From an uncultured Rhodobacterales bacterium (GTDB lineage: Bacteria > Pseudomonadota > Alphaproteobacteria > Rhodobacterales > Rhodobacteraceae), in contig CAIMWI010000075.1 in the NCBI GenBank assembly GCA_903845215.1, forward strand, positions 62,001-126,000: 64,000 bases of DNA, in the 5' to 3' direction. Positions within the stretch are counted from its first letter, which is position 1; each line of letters starts with the position of its first letter. Positions 40,546 through 51,804 of this stretch are shown in pieces. The notes under the pieces were generated by a model. The model was not told the origin of the DNA. It did no database searches and saw nothing but the letters and a program-made list of their open reading frames with translations. Position numbers and translations under genes: made by a program.

Positions 40546-40605
40546 GGCTGCGCCTGTCTTTGCGTCATGCGTTGCAGGGCCTGCAACGCACTTTAGGGGG
40601 TTGGT

Positions 40606-41349
40606 ATGCAAATCACAGGGTTGGCCGCCTTGGTCACGGGCGGCGGGTCGGGCTTGGGGTTGGCCACAGCGCAAGCCTTGGCACGCGCAGGCGCCAAGGT
40701 GGCTGTGCTTGACCGCGATGTGACAGGGTTTGACGGTTTGGGTTTCGCCTGCGATGTGACCGATGACGCTGCGGTTATGGCGGCGATTGTGGGGGCCGAG
40801 GCGGCACACGGGGTGGCCCGCATCGTCGTCAATTGCGCGGGGGTGCCCGGCGGGATGCGTTTGGTGGGGCGCGACGGGCCGGTGGACATGGCGCGCTTTG
40901 CCCAAGTGATCAACGTCAACCTTTTGGGCACAGTGTCGGTGATGACCAAGGCTGCCGCACGGATGATGACCGCAGAGGTTTTGGACGAGGACGGCGCGCG
41001 CGGAATCGTGATCAACACCGCCTCGATCACCGCTTATGAGGGGCAGGTGGGGCAGGGGGCCTATGTCGCCTCTAAAGGGGCCATCGTTGCGCTAACCTTG
41101 CAGGCAGCGCGAGAGTTTGCCCCAAAAGGCGTGCGGGTTATGGCGATAGCCCCTGGCCTGTTTGCCACGCCCATGGCCAGCGAGGTGCCGCCCGAAGTGG
41201 TCGATTCCATCACCAGCGACGCGATCTTTCCGCACCGTTTCGGGCGGCCAGAGGATTTCGCGCACATGGTCCTGTCGATCATCACCAACCCGATGCTGAA
41301 CGGCGAGGTGATCCGCTTGGATGCTGGTGTTCGGTTGCGCGCACGTTAG
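40606..41349 (+). CDS. SDR-family oxidoreductase (3-hydroxyacyl-CoA dehydrogenase type)
   Basis: ALVTGGGSGLGLATAQALARAGAKV, YVASKGAIVALTLQAAREFAPKGVRVMAIAPGLF. Confidence 0.9.
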   Translation: MQITGLAALVTGGGSGLGLATAQALARAGAKVAVLDRDVTGFDGLGFACDVTDDAAVMAAIVGAEAAHGVARIVVNCAGVPGGMRLVGRDGPVDMARFAQVINVNLLGTVSVMTKAAARMMTAEVLDEDGARGIVINTASITAYEGQVGQGAYVASKGAIVALTLQAAREFAPKGVRVMAIAPGLFATPMASEVPPEVVDSITSDAIFPHRFGRPEDFAHMVLSIITNPMLNGEVIRLDAGVRLRAR

Positions 41350-41476
41350 GGCCTTGTTGACGTTGTAGACCCCCCCGAATTTCGGGCCGCCTGACATCGC
41401 CGCGATCGGTCTGTTTTCCTTATATGGACCTAGGGCAAAGCGCTGCTAAGGTGGGCGCAAATCTTGGGGGGATGGG

Positions 41477-43063
41477 ATGGATTATCCGCTGGTCATCGGG
41501 GAACTGCTGAAAACCGGCCTGCGCGCCAATCCGTACCAGAGAATCAGCGATGCGGGCGGGGCAGAGCTGACCTATGCCCAGTTCGGCGCAAGGGTGCATC
41601 GGCTGGGGTCCGCTTTGGCACGCTTGGGGCTCGGCGAGGGGGCTGTGGTGGCCGTGATGGATTACGACAGCCACCGCTATCTGGAATGCTTCTTTGCCAT
41701 TCCCATGCTGGGGGCCACGCTGCACACCGTCAACGTGCGCCTGTCGCCGGAACAGGTGCTTTACACCATCACCCATGCCCAAGATGATGCGATCTTGGTG
41801 CATGAAGATTTCCTGCCGCTGCTTTTGCCCCTTTTGCCACGCATCACGCGGCCCGTGCATCTGATCTTGCTGTCAGACAAGCCCGCCACCCCGCCACAGG
41901 GCTTTGCGGGGGCCTACGAGGCGCTTTTGGCGGCAGGCGATCCGGCCTTTGTCTTTCCCACCTTCCCCGAAACCACCCGCGCCACGCTGTTTTATACCAC
42001 AGGCACCACGGGCGATCCCAAGGGCGTGACCTATTCGCACCGCCAGTTGGTGCTGCACACTTTGGGCGTTATCGCCTGCTTTGCACCCATTCCGGGGCGG
42101 GGCGGGATCAAGGCCGATGATGTTTATATGCCGCTGACCCCGCTGTTTCATGTGCATGGCTGGGGGTTTCCGCTGATTGCGACCATGCTGGGGATGCGCC
42201 AAGTCTACCCCGGGCGGTACGAGCCGCAAAAGCTGCTGCATCTGATTGCCACCCACGGCGTCACCTTCTCGCACTGTGTTCCGGCTGTTTTGGGCATGGT
42301 GCTGGGGGCTGCGGGGTCAGAGGCTGTCAATTTGGCGGGGTGGAAGGTGATCATAGGCGGATCGGCCCTGCCCGAAGGGCTGGCGCGTGCCGCCCTGATG
42401 CGGGGCATTGATATTCACGCAGGCTACGGCATGTCAGAAACCTGCCCCGTGCTGACCATCGCCGACATGGCCGCAACGCAAGGAACCGAAGACACCACCT
42501 TCATCCGCATCGCCACGGGCAAACCGATCCCCTTGGTCGACCTGCGCGTGGTGGATCCCGACATGAACGACCTTCCCCACGATGGCATCGCAACCGGAGA
42601 GGTCGTGGCCCGCGCCCCTTGGTTGACCGACGGCTATTCACACAACCCCATAGGCACGGCCGATCTGTGGCGCGGTGGGTGGCTGCATACGGGCGATGTG
42701 GGCAATATTTCCCCCGACGGCACCTTGCGCATCACCGACCGGCTGAAAGACGTGATCAAATCGGGGGGCGAGTGGATATCCTCGCTGGAACTGGAAAGCC
42801 TGATCTCGGCCGTGGCGGGCGTGGCAGAGGTGGCCGTGGTGGGTGTGCCTGATCCGGTGTGGGGCGAGCGGCCCGTGGTGCTGGTGGTGGCACAGCACGA
42901 TGTGGGCAAGGCAGTACAGGCGGCCGTGCAATCGGCCATAGCCGCAGGGCGATTGTCAAAATGGGCAGCGCCAGATCGTGTTTTGCGGGTCGCGGCGATC
43001 CCGAAGACTTCGGTGGGCAAGATCGACAAGAAAGCCATCCGCGCCAGGCTGGCCCAAGCATGA
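41477..43063 (+). CDS. Acyl-CoA synthetase (AMP-dependent, long/medium-chain)
   Basis: TLFYTTGTTGDPKGVTYSHRQ, GYGMSETCPV, KTSVGKIDKK. Confidence 0.94.
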   Translation: MDYPLVIGELLKTGLRANPYQRISDAGGAELTYAQFGARVHRLGSALARLGLGEGAVVAVMDYDSHRYLECFFAIPMLGATLHTVNVRLSPEQVLYTITHAQDDAILVHEDFLPLLLPLLPRITRPVHLILLSDKPATPPQGFAGAYEALLAAGDPAFVFPTFPETTRATLFYTTGTTGDPKGVTYSHRQLVLHTLGVIACFAPIPGRGGIKADDVYMPLTPLFHVHGWGFPLIATMLGMRQVYPGRYEPQKLLHLIATHGVTFSHCVPAVLGMVLGAAGSEAVNLAGWKVIIGGSALPEGLARAALMRGIDIHAGYGMSETCPVLTIADMAATQGTEDTTFIRIATGKPIPLVDLRVVDPDMNDLPHDGIATGEVVARAPWLTDGYSHNPIGTADLWRGGWLHTGDVGNISPDGTLRITDRLKDVIKSGGEWISSLELESLISAVAGVAEVAVVGVPDPVWGERPVVLVVAQHDVGKAVQAAVQSAIAAGRLSKWAAPDRVLRVAAIPKTSVGKIDKKAIRARLAQA

Positions 43064-43244
43064 CGCCTTCGCAGTTGCAGGGCTTTGAAGGTCGATTTGC
43101 TATGTGCACAAGACGTCACCGACCTCGTTTCGCCGTACAGACCTTGGCACAAGGCCCGTGGGCCGGTGCGACCTTCGCGCCGGGTTCACATATCTTTGGC
43201 AAGGATCAGGCGCGCAACCCTCACCTCTTTTCGGCGGTTGACGC

Positions 43245-43997
43245 ATGACAGGTCAGGTGAGTTTGACCCGCCAAGGCGCGCTGTGGCTGGGCTTTTTTGC
43301 GCTGATCTTGCTGGCTTGGGCGGCGATCTTTGTGCAGGTGGCACAGGCACCTGTTGGCATTTGGGGGGTGCTTTGCACCTCGGCGGCAGGGGCGGGGGTG
43401 TTTGAACTGTGGGGCATGTGGGCGCTGATGGTGGCGGCTATGATGCTGCCCACCTTTGTGCCCGCCTTGCGCACCTTTTTGAACATGGGCGTCGCAGGGG
43501 CCACGCGCCCGGTTGAGGCGGGGGCGCTGGTGGCAGGTTATGCACTGATCTGGGTCATCGGCGCGGGTTTGGGGGCTTGGGCGCAATGGGCGCTGGCGCG
43601 GGTGGGGATGCTGGCGCCGGATGGATCAAGCCTGTCGGTCTGGCTGACAGTGGCGCTGCTTTTGGCGGCTGGGCTGTACCAGCTTTCGATCCTGAAAGCC
43701 GCCTGTCTGGCCAAATGCCGGATGCCGCTCACCTATTTCATGGGCCGCTGGGCCCCCGGGATGCGCCGCGCCTTTGTCATGGGGGCGGAACTGGGGGCGA
43801 TCTGCTTTGGCTGCTGCTGGGCGCTGATGGCCTTGGCCTTTGTCGGCGGCACGATGAGCCTGCTGTGGATGGGACTTGCAACCTTGTTCATGGTGCTGGA
43901 AAAACTGCCCCAAATCGGCCGCCCCTTAACACGGCCTGCGGGATATGCCTTGATCGGGGCGGGGGCTGTGCTGGCCTTGCGCACTGTGTTGACCTGA
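43245..43997 (+). CDS. DUF2182 membrane protein
   Basis: Polytopic; MWALMVAAMMLPTF, KAACLAKCRMPLTYFM, AICFGCCWALM motifs. Confidence 0.8.
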   Translation: MTGQVSLTRQGALWLGFFALILLAWAAIFVQVAQAPVGIWGVLCTSAAGAGVFELWGMWALMVAAMMLPTFVPALRTFLNMGVAGATRPVEAGALVAGYALIWVIGAGLGAWAQWALARVGMLAPDGSSLSVWLTVALLLAAGLYQLSILKAACLAKCRMPLTYFMGRWAPGMRRAFVMGAELGAICFGCCWALMALAFVGGTMSLLWMGLATLFMVLEKLPQIGRPLTRPAGYALIGAGAVLALRTVLT

Positions 43998-44009
43998 AAG
44001 GACAAAACG

Positions 44010-44633
44010 ATGTCGACCACTTTGCCAAACTGGGTCATCAAGGGCGAGTTGATCCTCAACTGCAACTGTACGGTCTTTTGCCCCTGCGTGATCAGCTTGG
44101 GCAAGCACCCGCCGACCGAGGGCTATTGTCAGGCTTGGGTCGGCATTCGCATTGATACGGGCCATTACGATGGCCATGATCTGGGCGGGCTGAACGTGGG
44201 CCTGCTGATGGACATTCCAGGCAACATGGGCCGTGGCAATTGGAAAGCTGCGGCCTATATCGACGAACGGGCATCAGAGGCCGCTTATGACGGGTTAATC
44301 CGCATCTTTTCTGGCAAGGCGCGCGGGTCGACCGGGTTGTTTGCCGTGATGGTGTCGGAATTCTTGGGTGCAGAGCGTTCGCCCGTGCACTATGTGACCG
44401 AGGGCAAAACCCGCCGCCTGTCGGTGGGCAAGAAAATACAAGGTGAGGTGACGCCGATCACCGGCACCGATCCTGACCGCGAGGTGGTGGTGTCGAACAC
44501 CGGCTACTGGATGGGCCCTGATGTGACGATCGCCCAAGCGGGCAAGGGCCGCGTGCGCGCCTATGGGCGCGTGTGGGATTTTGACGGGCGCTCTGCCGAG
44601 ATTTGCCAGATCGACTGGCACGGCCCCAACTGA
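44010..44633 (+). CDS. DUF1326 protein (Cys-rich N-terminus)
   Basis: ILNCNCTVFCPCVISLGKHPPTEGYCQAWVGIRID; immediately downstream of DUF2182. Confidence 0.85.
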   Translation: MSTTLPNWVIKGELILNCNCTVFCPCVISLGKHPPTEGYCQAWVGIRIDTGHYDGHDLGGLNVGLLMDIPGNMGRGNWKAAAYIDERASEAAYDGLIRIFSGKARGSTGLFAVMVSEFLGAERSPVHYVTEGKTRRLSVGKKIQGEVTPITGTDPDREVVVSNTGYWMGPDVTIAQAGKGRVRAYGRVWDFDGRSAEICQIDWHGPN

Positions 44634-44661
44634 TCGGGCCGTATTCACGAAAGGAAAGACG

Positions 44662-45654
44662 ATGTTTCAAGCGCTTGTGCTAGAGAAGAACGCCGAAGGT
44701 CAGGCCGTGGCTGCGATCCAAGATTTGGACGACAGCGCCCTGCCTGCGGGCGATGTGACGGTGGCGGTGGAATATTCCACCCTCAATTACAAAGACGGCC
44801 TTTGCCTGTCGCCCAGTGGCAGCGGGCTGGTGCGCGCCTATCCGCATGTGGCGGGGATCGACTTTGCCGGCACGGTCGAAGCGTCTGACGATGCGCGCTA
44901 CAAGCCCGGCGACAAGGTGGTTCTAACCGGCTGGCGCGTGGGCGAGGTGCATTGGGGCGGCTATGCCACCAAGGCGCGGGTCAAGGCTGATTGGCTGGTG
45001 CCCTTGGCCGCAGGGCTGACCGCGCGACAGGCGATGGCGGTGGGTACGGCAGGGCTGACCTCGATGTTGGCGGTGCTGGCGCTGGAAGATCACGGGCTGA
45101 CGCCTGCGGCCGGCGAGGTGCTGGTGACGGGCGCTGCGGGGGGTGTGGGGTCGGTTGCGGTGGCGCTGCTGGCCAAGCTTGGCTATCAGGTCGCGGCGGT
45201 GACGGGGCGGCCTGAAACGGAAAGCTATTTGCGCGATTTGGGGGCGGCCCGCATCATCGCCCGCGCTGATCTGGCCGAAACCGTCAAACGCCCGTTAGAG
45301 GCCGAGCTTTGGGCCGGCTGCATCGATGCCGTCGGCGGGCCGATGCTGGCGCGGGTGCTGGGGCAAATGAAATACGGGGCTTCGGTGGCGGCGGTTGGGC
45401 TTGCCGGCGGATCGGGGCTGCCGGCGTCGGTCATTCCGTTCCTCCTGCGCGGGGTGAATTTGTTGGGGATCGATTCCGTCATGCGGCCCTTTGCGGACCG
45501 TCAAAGAGCTTGGGCGCGGATCGCAACTGATCTGGCGATGGACAAGCTTGAAGCGATGATCGAACCCGCCACATTGGCCGATCTGCCCACACTTGGGGCG
45601 GCGATTTTGAAGGGCGAGGTCAAGGGGCGTGTGGTGGTGGACTTGCGGGCCTGA
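44662..45654 (+). CDS. acuI: MDR-family NADPH oxidoreductase, AcuI-like acrylyl-CoA reductase
   Basis: STLNYKDGLCLS, VAGIDFAGTVEAS, VTGAAGGVGSVAVALLAKLGYQVAAVTGR. Confidence 0.85.
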   Translation: MFQALVLEKNAEGQAVAAIQDLDDSALPAGDVTVAVEYSTLNYKDGLCLSPSGSGLVRAYPHVAGIDFAGTVEASDDARYKPGDKVVLTGWRVGEVHWGGYATKARVKADWLVPLAAGLTARQAMAVGTAGLTSMLAVLALEDHGLTPAAGEVLVTGAAGGVGSVAVALLAKLGYQVAAVTGRPETESYLRDLGAARIIARADLAETVKRPLEAELWAGCIDAVGGPMLARVLGQMKYGASVAAVGLAGGSGLPASVIPFLLRGVNLLGIDSVMRPFADRQRAWARIATDLAMDKLEAMIEPATLADLPTLGAAILKGEVKGRVVVDLRA

Positions 45655-45668
45655 CCGGTTCGCCCCAC

Positions 45669-45773
45669 GATTTTTCTGCGAAAAATCAAATAATCGCGCA
45701 CCGATTTTTCTGCGAAAAATCGGTGCGCGATTATTCGCAGAAGAATCGGGTGCTAATTCTTCGCAGAAGAATT
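45669..45773. repeat. Cluster of four tandem palindromes with related cores
   Basis: GATTTTT-CTGCG-AAAAATC (45669-45687); 21-bp perfect arms around CTGCG (45689-45735); GATTATT-CGCAG-AAGAATC (45729-45747); AATTCTT-CGCAG-AAGAATT (45755-45773). Confidence 0.9.
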
Positions 45774-45779
45774 GTGGCG

Positions 45780-46946
45780 TCAGTCCTTCCAGTCGCCCTC
45801 AAAGTCCATGGGAATCATCAGGTTATGGGCCCCAAACTTGGCAATGTCGCGCTCTCCGCATAGGGCCATCGTGGTGTCGATTTCCTTGCGGATCACCTCT
45901 AGCGCGGCACTCACCCCGGCCTGACCCAGAGCGCCAAGGCCATAGATATAACTGCGCCCGATCATTGTGGCCTTGGCCCCCATAGCCAAAGCTTTCAGCA
46001 CATCCTGCCCCGAGCGGATGCCACCATCCATCCACACCTCTACTTGATCACCCACGGCGCGGGCGATGCTGGGCAAGCGGCGGATCGACGACAAAGCCCC
46101 GTCCAACTGCCGCCCGCCGTGGTTCGAGACGATCATTGCATCCGCCCCAAAATCAGCCGCGCGGCGGGCGTCGTCTTCGTCGAGCACGCCCTTGAGGATC
46201 AACTTGCCGCCCCACATATCGCGGATCCGCGCGATCTTGCCCCAATCCAGCTGCGGGTCAAACTGTTCAGCCGTCCATGACCCCAGCGAGGACAAGTCTT
46301 TGACGCCTTTGGCATGGCCCACGATATTGCCAAAACTGTGCCGCTTGGTGCGCGCCATGCCCACCGCCCACCGCCATTTGGTAGCAATGTCGATGATGTT
46401 GGCCAAGGTCGGCTTGGGCGGGGCCGACAGGCCGTTTTTCAAATCTTTGTGGCGCTGGCCCATGATCTGCAAATCCAGCGTCAAGACCAGCGCTGAACAC
46501 CCCGCCTTGCGGGCGCGATCTAGGGCAGAGGCCACAAAATCCCAGTCTTTCATCACATAAAGCTGGAACCAAAACGGGGCCGAGGTGTGGGCTGCCACAT
46601 CCTCGATCGAACAGATCGACATGGTTGAGAGTGTAAAGGGAACACCGAACGCCTCAGCCGCGCGCGCGGCTTTGATCTCGCCATCAGCGGATTGCATGCC
46701 GGTGAACCCCACCGGCGCCAAGGCCAAAGGCATGGTCACAGGCTGGCCCAGCATTGTGCCGGCTATGGTGCGGTTTGACATATCAACAGCCACCTTTTGA
46801 CGCAGGCGCAACTTGCCAAAATCACTCACATTGTCGCGGAAGGTCTGTTCCGTGTATGAACCGCTTTCGCAATAGTCAAAGAACATGCGTGGCACGCGGC
46901 GTTTGTGCAGGCGCTTCAGATCCTCGATGGCGGTGATCACGGGCAT
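45780..46946 (-). CDS. lldD: FMN-dependent alpha-hydroxy-acid (L-lactate type) dehydrogenase
   Basis: LSTMSICSIEDVA, VSNHGGRQLDGA, DGGIRSGQDVLKALAMGAKATMIGRSYIYGLGALG. Confidence 0.92.
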   Translation of the reverse strand: MPVITAIEDLKRLHKRRVPRMFFDYCESGSYTEQTFRDNVSDFGKLRLRQKVAVDMSNRTIAGTMLGQPVTMPLALAPVGFTGMQSADGEIKAARAAEAFGVPFTLSTMSICSIEDVAAHTSAPFWFQLYVMKDWDFVASALDRARKAGCSALVLTLDLQIMGQRHKDLKNGLSAPPKPTLANIIDIATKWRWAVGMARTKRHSFGNIVGHAKGVKDLSSLGSWTAEQFDPQLDWGKIARIRDMWGGKLILKGVLDEDDARRAADFGADAMIVSNHGGRQLDGALSSIRRLPSIARAVGDQVEVWMDGGIRSGQDVLKALAMGAKATMIGRSYIYGLGALGQAGVSAALEVIRKEIDTTMALCGERDIAKFGAHNLMIPMDFEGDWKD

Positions 46947-47168
46947 TTTGGGCTCCAAGCCGGATGCAATGGCCTAGCCTAGCGCGGAGATCGGGGTTCT
47001 GCCAGTGCGTGCAGTTTCGCATTTCGCCTGTTTCTTAAGCGATTTGATTATTCTGATGGCACTCTTGCCAAGCCCCGCCCCGAAGATCGCCCGTGCGTGG
47101 GCCAGAGGGTGGCAGGACCCACCGCTTGCGAGCCACAAGGATGCAGTCCAAGCTGCGGTCCGTTCGGA

Positions 47169-48005
47169 ATGTTTGATCTGCCACCCTATCCCGCGATCCA
47201 GCGCAGCAAAGGCCATGCTTTCGCGGCATTTGGCATAGTGCGTGGCTGCGCGAGGCTGGCGGATCTGGCGCAGGCCGGATCGGCCAAGGTGATGCTGCCC
47301 CGCGTGGACACGGATGTGCCCGAGGCCGTGTTCTTGAACACTTCCGGCGGGTTGACGGGCGGCGACAATATCCATTTCGCGTTGCAAGTGGGGGCAGGCG
47401 TCCGTCTGTGCGCATCAACCCAGACAGCCGAGCGGGCCTATGCCAGCAACCAAGGGGCCGCGCAGATGCGGTTTTCTGCCAGTGTCGCGGCGGGCGCGCG
47501 ATTGGATTGGTTGCCGCAGGAAACCATCCTCTACCAATCCTGCAACCTGCAACGGCGCACCGAAATTGACTTGGCCGATACAGCCGCCTGCCTGACCTGC
47601 GAAAGCATCCTTCTGGGCCGCGCCGCGATGGGAGAGGTTCTAACCCATGCCCGCCTGCATGATCTCCGCGTGATCCGCCGTGCAGGCAGACCGGTGTTTA
47701 GCGAAACCTTTCTGCTGGACGACGCCGTCCTGCACCACCGCGACAGCCCCGCTTTGCTGGCAGGTGCAAACGCCCTTGGCCTTGTGGCGCTGGTGGCCCA
47801 AGGGGCCGAAGACGCCGCAGCGCCACTTTTGGCGCAAGCCAGTGTGGCGGGTGCGCGGGTCGCGGTATCGGGCTGGGACGGGCGCTGTCTGGTGCGCGTG
47901 CTGGCCCCCGATGGCCTGACCTTGCGCAAACAAATGGCCCAAATCATCAAGACCCTGTCCGCGCGGCCCCTGCCCCGCGTGTGGTTGAGTGGAGGAACCC
48001 TATGA
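47169..48005 (+). CDS. ureD: Urease accessory protein UreD
   Basis: [32 protein letters not shown]; directly upstream of ureA. Confidence 0.92.
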   Translation: MFDLPPYPAIQRSKGHAFAAFGIVRGCARLADLAQAGSAKVMLPRVDTDVPEAVFLNTSGGLTGGDNIHFALQVGAGVRLCASTQTAERAYASNQGAAQMRFSASVAAGARLDWLPQETILYQSCNLQRRTEIDLADTAACLTCESILLGRAAMGEVLTHARLHDLRVIRRAGRPVFSETFLLDDAVLHHRDSPALLAGANALGLVALVAQGAEDAAAPLLAQASVAGARVAVSGWDGRCLVRVLAPDGLTLRKQMAQIIKTLSARPLPRVWLSGGTL

Positions 48006-48304
48006 ACCTAACCCCGCGTGAACGCGAAAAGCTGCTGATCAGCGTTGCCGCCATGGTCGCCCGTGGCCGCTTGGCCCGAGGTGTGAAGCTAAACCACCCC
48101 GAGGCGATTGCCCTGATCACCGACTTTGTCGTCGAAGGCGCGCGCGATGGTCGCATGGTGGCTGACCTGATGCAGGCGGGGGCCCATGTCATCACCGCCG
48201 ACCAATGCATGGCAGGCGTGCCCGAGATGATCCATTCCGTCCAAGTCGAAGCCACCTTTCCCGATGGTACCAAACTTGTCACTGTCCACCACCCCATCCG
48301 CTAA
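48002..48304 (+). CDS. ureA: Urease subunit gamma
   Basis: [39 protein letters not shown]. Confidence 0.97.
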   Translation: MNLTPREREKLLISVAAMVARGRLARGVKLNHPEAIALITDFVVEGARDGRMVADLMQAGAHVITADQCMAGVPEMIHSVQVEATFPDGTKLVTVHHPIR

Positions 48305-48314
48305 GAGGCCAAAG

Positions 48315-48491
48315 ATGAAACGCCTGACCGCTGTTCTTGTTGCCCTGCCCACCCTCGCCATGGCCCATGCGGGCGACCACATAGGCCTTAGCCTGACCCA
48401 TCTGATGACCGAGTCTGACCATATGGCGCTGATCGCAGCGCTTGTGGCCGTGGTGGCGCTGGTGATTTATAAACTGCGGTCGCGCCCATGA
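48315..48491 (+). CDS. 58-aa secreted/single-TM protein between ureA and ureB, HupE/UreJ-N-terminus-like
   Basis: [62 protein letters not shown] overlap with ureB. Confidence 0.75.
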   Translation: MKRLTAVLVALPTLAMAHAGDHIGLSLTHLMTESDHMALIAALVAVVALVIYKLRSRP

Positions 48492-48792
48492 TCCCCGGAG
48501 AGGTCTTTCCCGCCCAAGGCGATATCATCCTGAACGCTGACCGCTCAGCCATCACTCTTTTGGTCGCCAACACCGGCGATCGTCCGGTGCAAGTGGGCAG
48601 TCATTACCACTTTGCCGAAACCAACCCCGGCCTGTCCTTTGACCGCACCGTCGCCCACGGGATGCGGCTGGATATCCCCGCCGGCACCGCCGTGCGCTTT
48701 GAACCGGGCCAATCGCGAGAGGTCAACTTGGTGCCCTATGGCGGATTGCGCAAAGTTTACGGTTTTAACGCCAAAGTGATGGGAGATCTGTA

Positions 48793-48793
<1 letters not shown>
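48488..48793 (+). CDS. ureB: Urease subunit beta
   Basis: [19 protein letters not shown]...[11 protein letters not shown]. Confidence 0.97.
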
Positions 48794-50502
<1,709 letters not shown>

Positions 50503-50535
50503 CCCGCCGAACCCGTACAATTTGACTAAAATTGT

Positions 50536-50587
50536 CTTCATCTTGGCCCAAATACTCCACGGGGGTCCGGGGGTGTGAAACCCCCGG
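50536..50587 (-). repeat. Dispersed intergenic repeat, copy D (inside the urease operon, motif strand antisense)
   Basis: CTTCATCTTGGCCCAAATACTCCACGGGGGTCCGGGGGTGTGAAACCCCCGG. Confidence 0.85.
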
Positions 50588-50626
50588 TCCAACGGTTCAG
50601 CTAAACCACCGCCGAAAGCAAAGCCC

Positions 50627-51175
50627 ATGCCCGACCTGCCCCCCGCCCGCGCGCTTCTCTCCACGGCCCCCGCCGCAGTCTACGGCGCGGTCGTTTTGGG
50701 CTATGACGAACGCCTTTTGCGCCGCAAACGCTTGGTCACGGCGCAGGGCGAGGGCTTCTTGGTCGACCTGCCCGCCGTCACCAACCTAGATGAACACTGG
50801 GGTTTTGCCTTACAAGACGGCCGTGCCATAGCGGTTGTGGCGGCTGAGGAAGCGTTGGTGCAAATCACAGGCCAAGACCTGCACCGCCTTGCTTGGCACA
50901 TCGGCAACCGCCACACCCCGTGCCAGATCGAAGCCACCCGCCTGCTCATCCGCCGCGACCATGTGCTCGAAGCGATGCTGGCCCAACTGGGCGCCAAGGT
51001 CGCCTATGTAACCCAGCCCTTCAAACCCGAAGGCGGCGCTTACGGCACGGGCCGCACCATGGGCCACAGCCACGGGCCAGAGGCCACGCCAGACCCCCAC
51101 GCGCATGGCGAAACCTTTGGCTGGCACGATCACGGCGACGGAAAGCTGCATTTCCACCCAGCCAAGCCCAAATGA
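50627..51175 (+). CDS. ureE: Urease accessory protein UreE
   Basis: His-rich tail GHSHGPEATPDPHAHGETFGWHDHGDGKLHFHP. Confidence 0.93.
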   Translation: MPDLPPARALLSTAPAAVYGAVVLGYDERLLRRKRLVTAQGEGFLVDLPAVTNLDEHWGFALQDGRAIAVVAAEEALVQITGQDLHRLAWHIGNRHTPCQIEATRLLIRRDHVLEAMLAQLGAKVAYVTQPFKPEGGAYGTGRTMGHSHGPEATPDPHAHGETFGWHDHGDGKLHFHPAKPK

Positions 51176-51804
51176 GCGGGTTGCTTAGCCTGATCCAATG
51201 GCTCTCTCCGGCCTTTCCGACCGGAAGCTACGCCTATTCCCATGGGCTTGAGCAGGCCGTGGTGGACGGCACCCTTACCGACGCGCCCAGCCTGCAACGC
51301 TGGCTGGTCGATATCATCACCCACGGCACAGGCTGCCAAGATGCCATCCTTCTGGCCTGCGCCCTGCGCGCGGGGGCGGATTATGACGCGCTGGCTGATC
51401 TGGCCATGGCCCTTGCCTCGGGGGCCGAGCGGGCCGAAGAAACCCTTGCCCAAGGCACAGCACTGGCCAAAACGGTGTCCGCCCTGACGGGCCGCCGCCT
51501 GAAACCCTGCGCCCTTCCCGTGGCCTTGGGGCAAGCGGCGGCTCCGCTGAACCTGCCCGCCCCGCAGGTGATCGCGCTCTACCTGCACGCCTTCGCCTCG
51601 AACCTTGTGCAAACCATGGTGCGCTTTGTGCCCTTGGGCCAGACCGAAGGGCAGGCAACCCTTGCAGCCTTGCATCCGCTGATCGAAAGCCTTGCACAAA
51701 CCCTGTCCACCGCCACCACCGATGATCTTGCCACCGCCACCTTTGGCGCCGAAATGGCGGCAATGCGCCACCAAACCCTGCAACCAAGGATCTTCAAGAC
51801 ATGA
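51172..51804 (+). CDS. ureF: Urease accessory protein UreF
   Basis: [24 protein letters not shown]. Confidence 0.95.
   Translation: MSGLLSLIQWLSPAFPTGSYAYSHGLEQAVVDGTLTDAPSLQRWLVDIITHGTGCQDAILLACALRAGADYDALADLAMALASGAERAEETLAQGTALAKTVSALTGRRLKPCALPVALGQAAAPLNLPAPQVIALYLHAFASNLVQTMVRFVPLGQTEGQATLAALHPLIESLAQTLSTATTDDLATATFGAEMAAMRHQTLQPRIFKT

Noticed and set aside
43064-43244. Possible small gene or RNA upstream of DUF2182 (GGCCCGTGGGCC hairpin)
   Set aside because: No recognisable product or terminator; most likely the leader/promoter region of the DUF2182 gene.
47057-47070. TGGCACTCTTGCCA upstream of ureD as a sigma54 promoter
   Set aside because: GG-to-GC spacing is 3 bp too short for a -24/-12 element; it is better described as a TGGCA-CTCT-TGCCA inverted repeat of unknown role.
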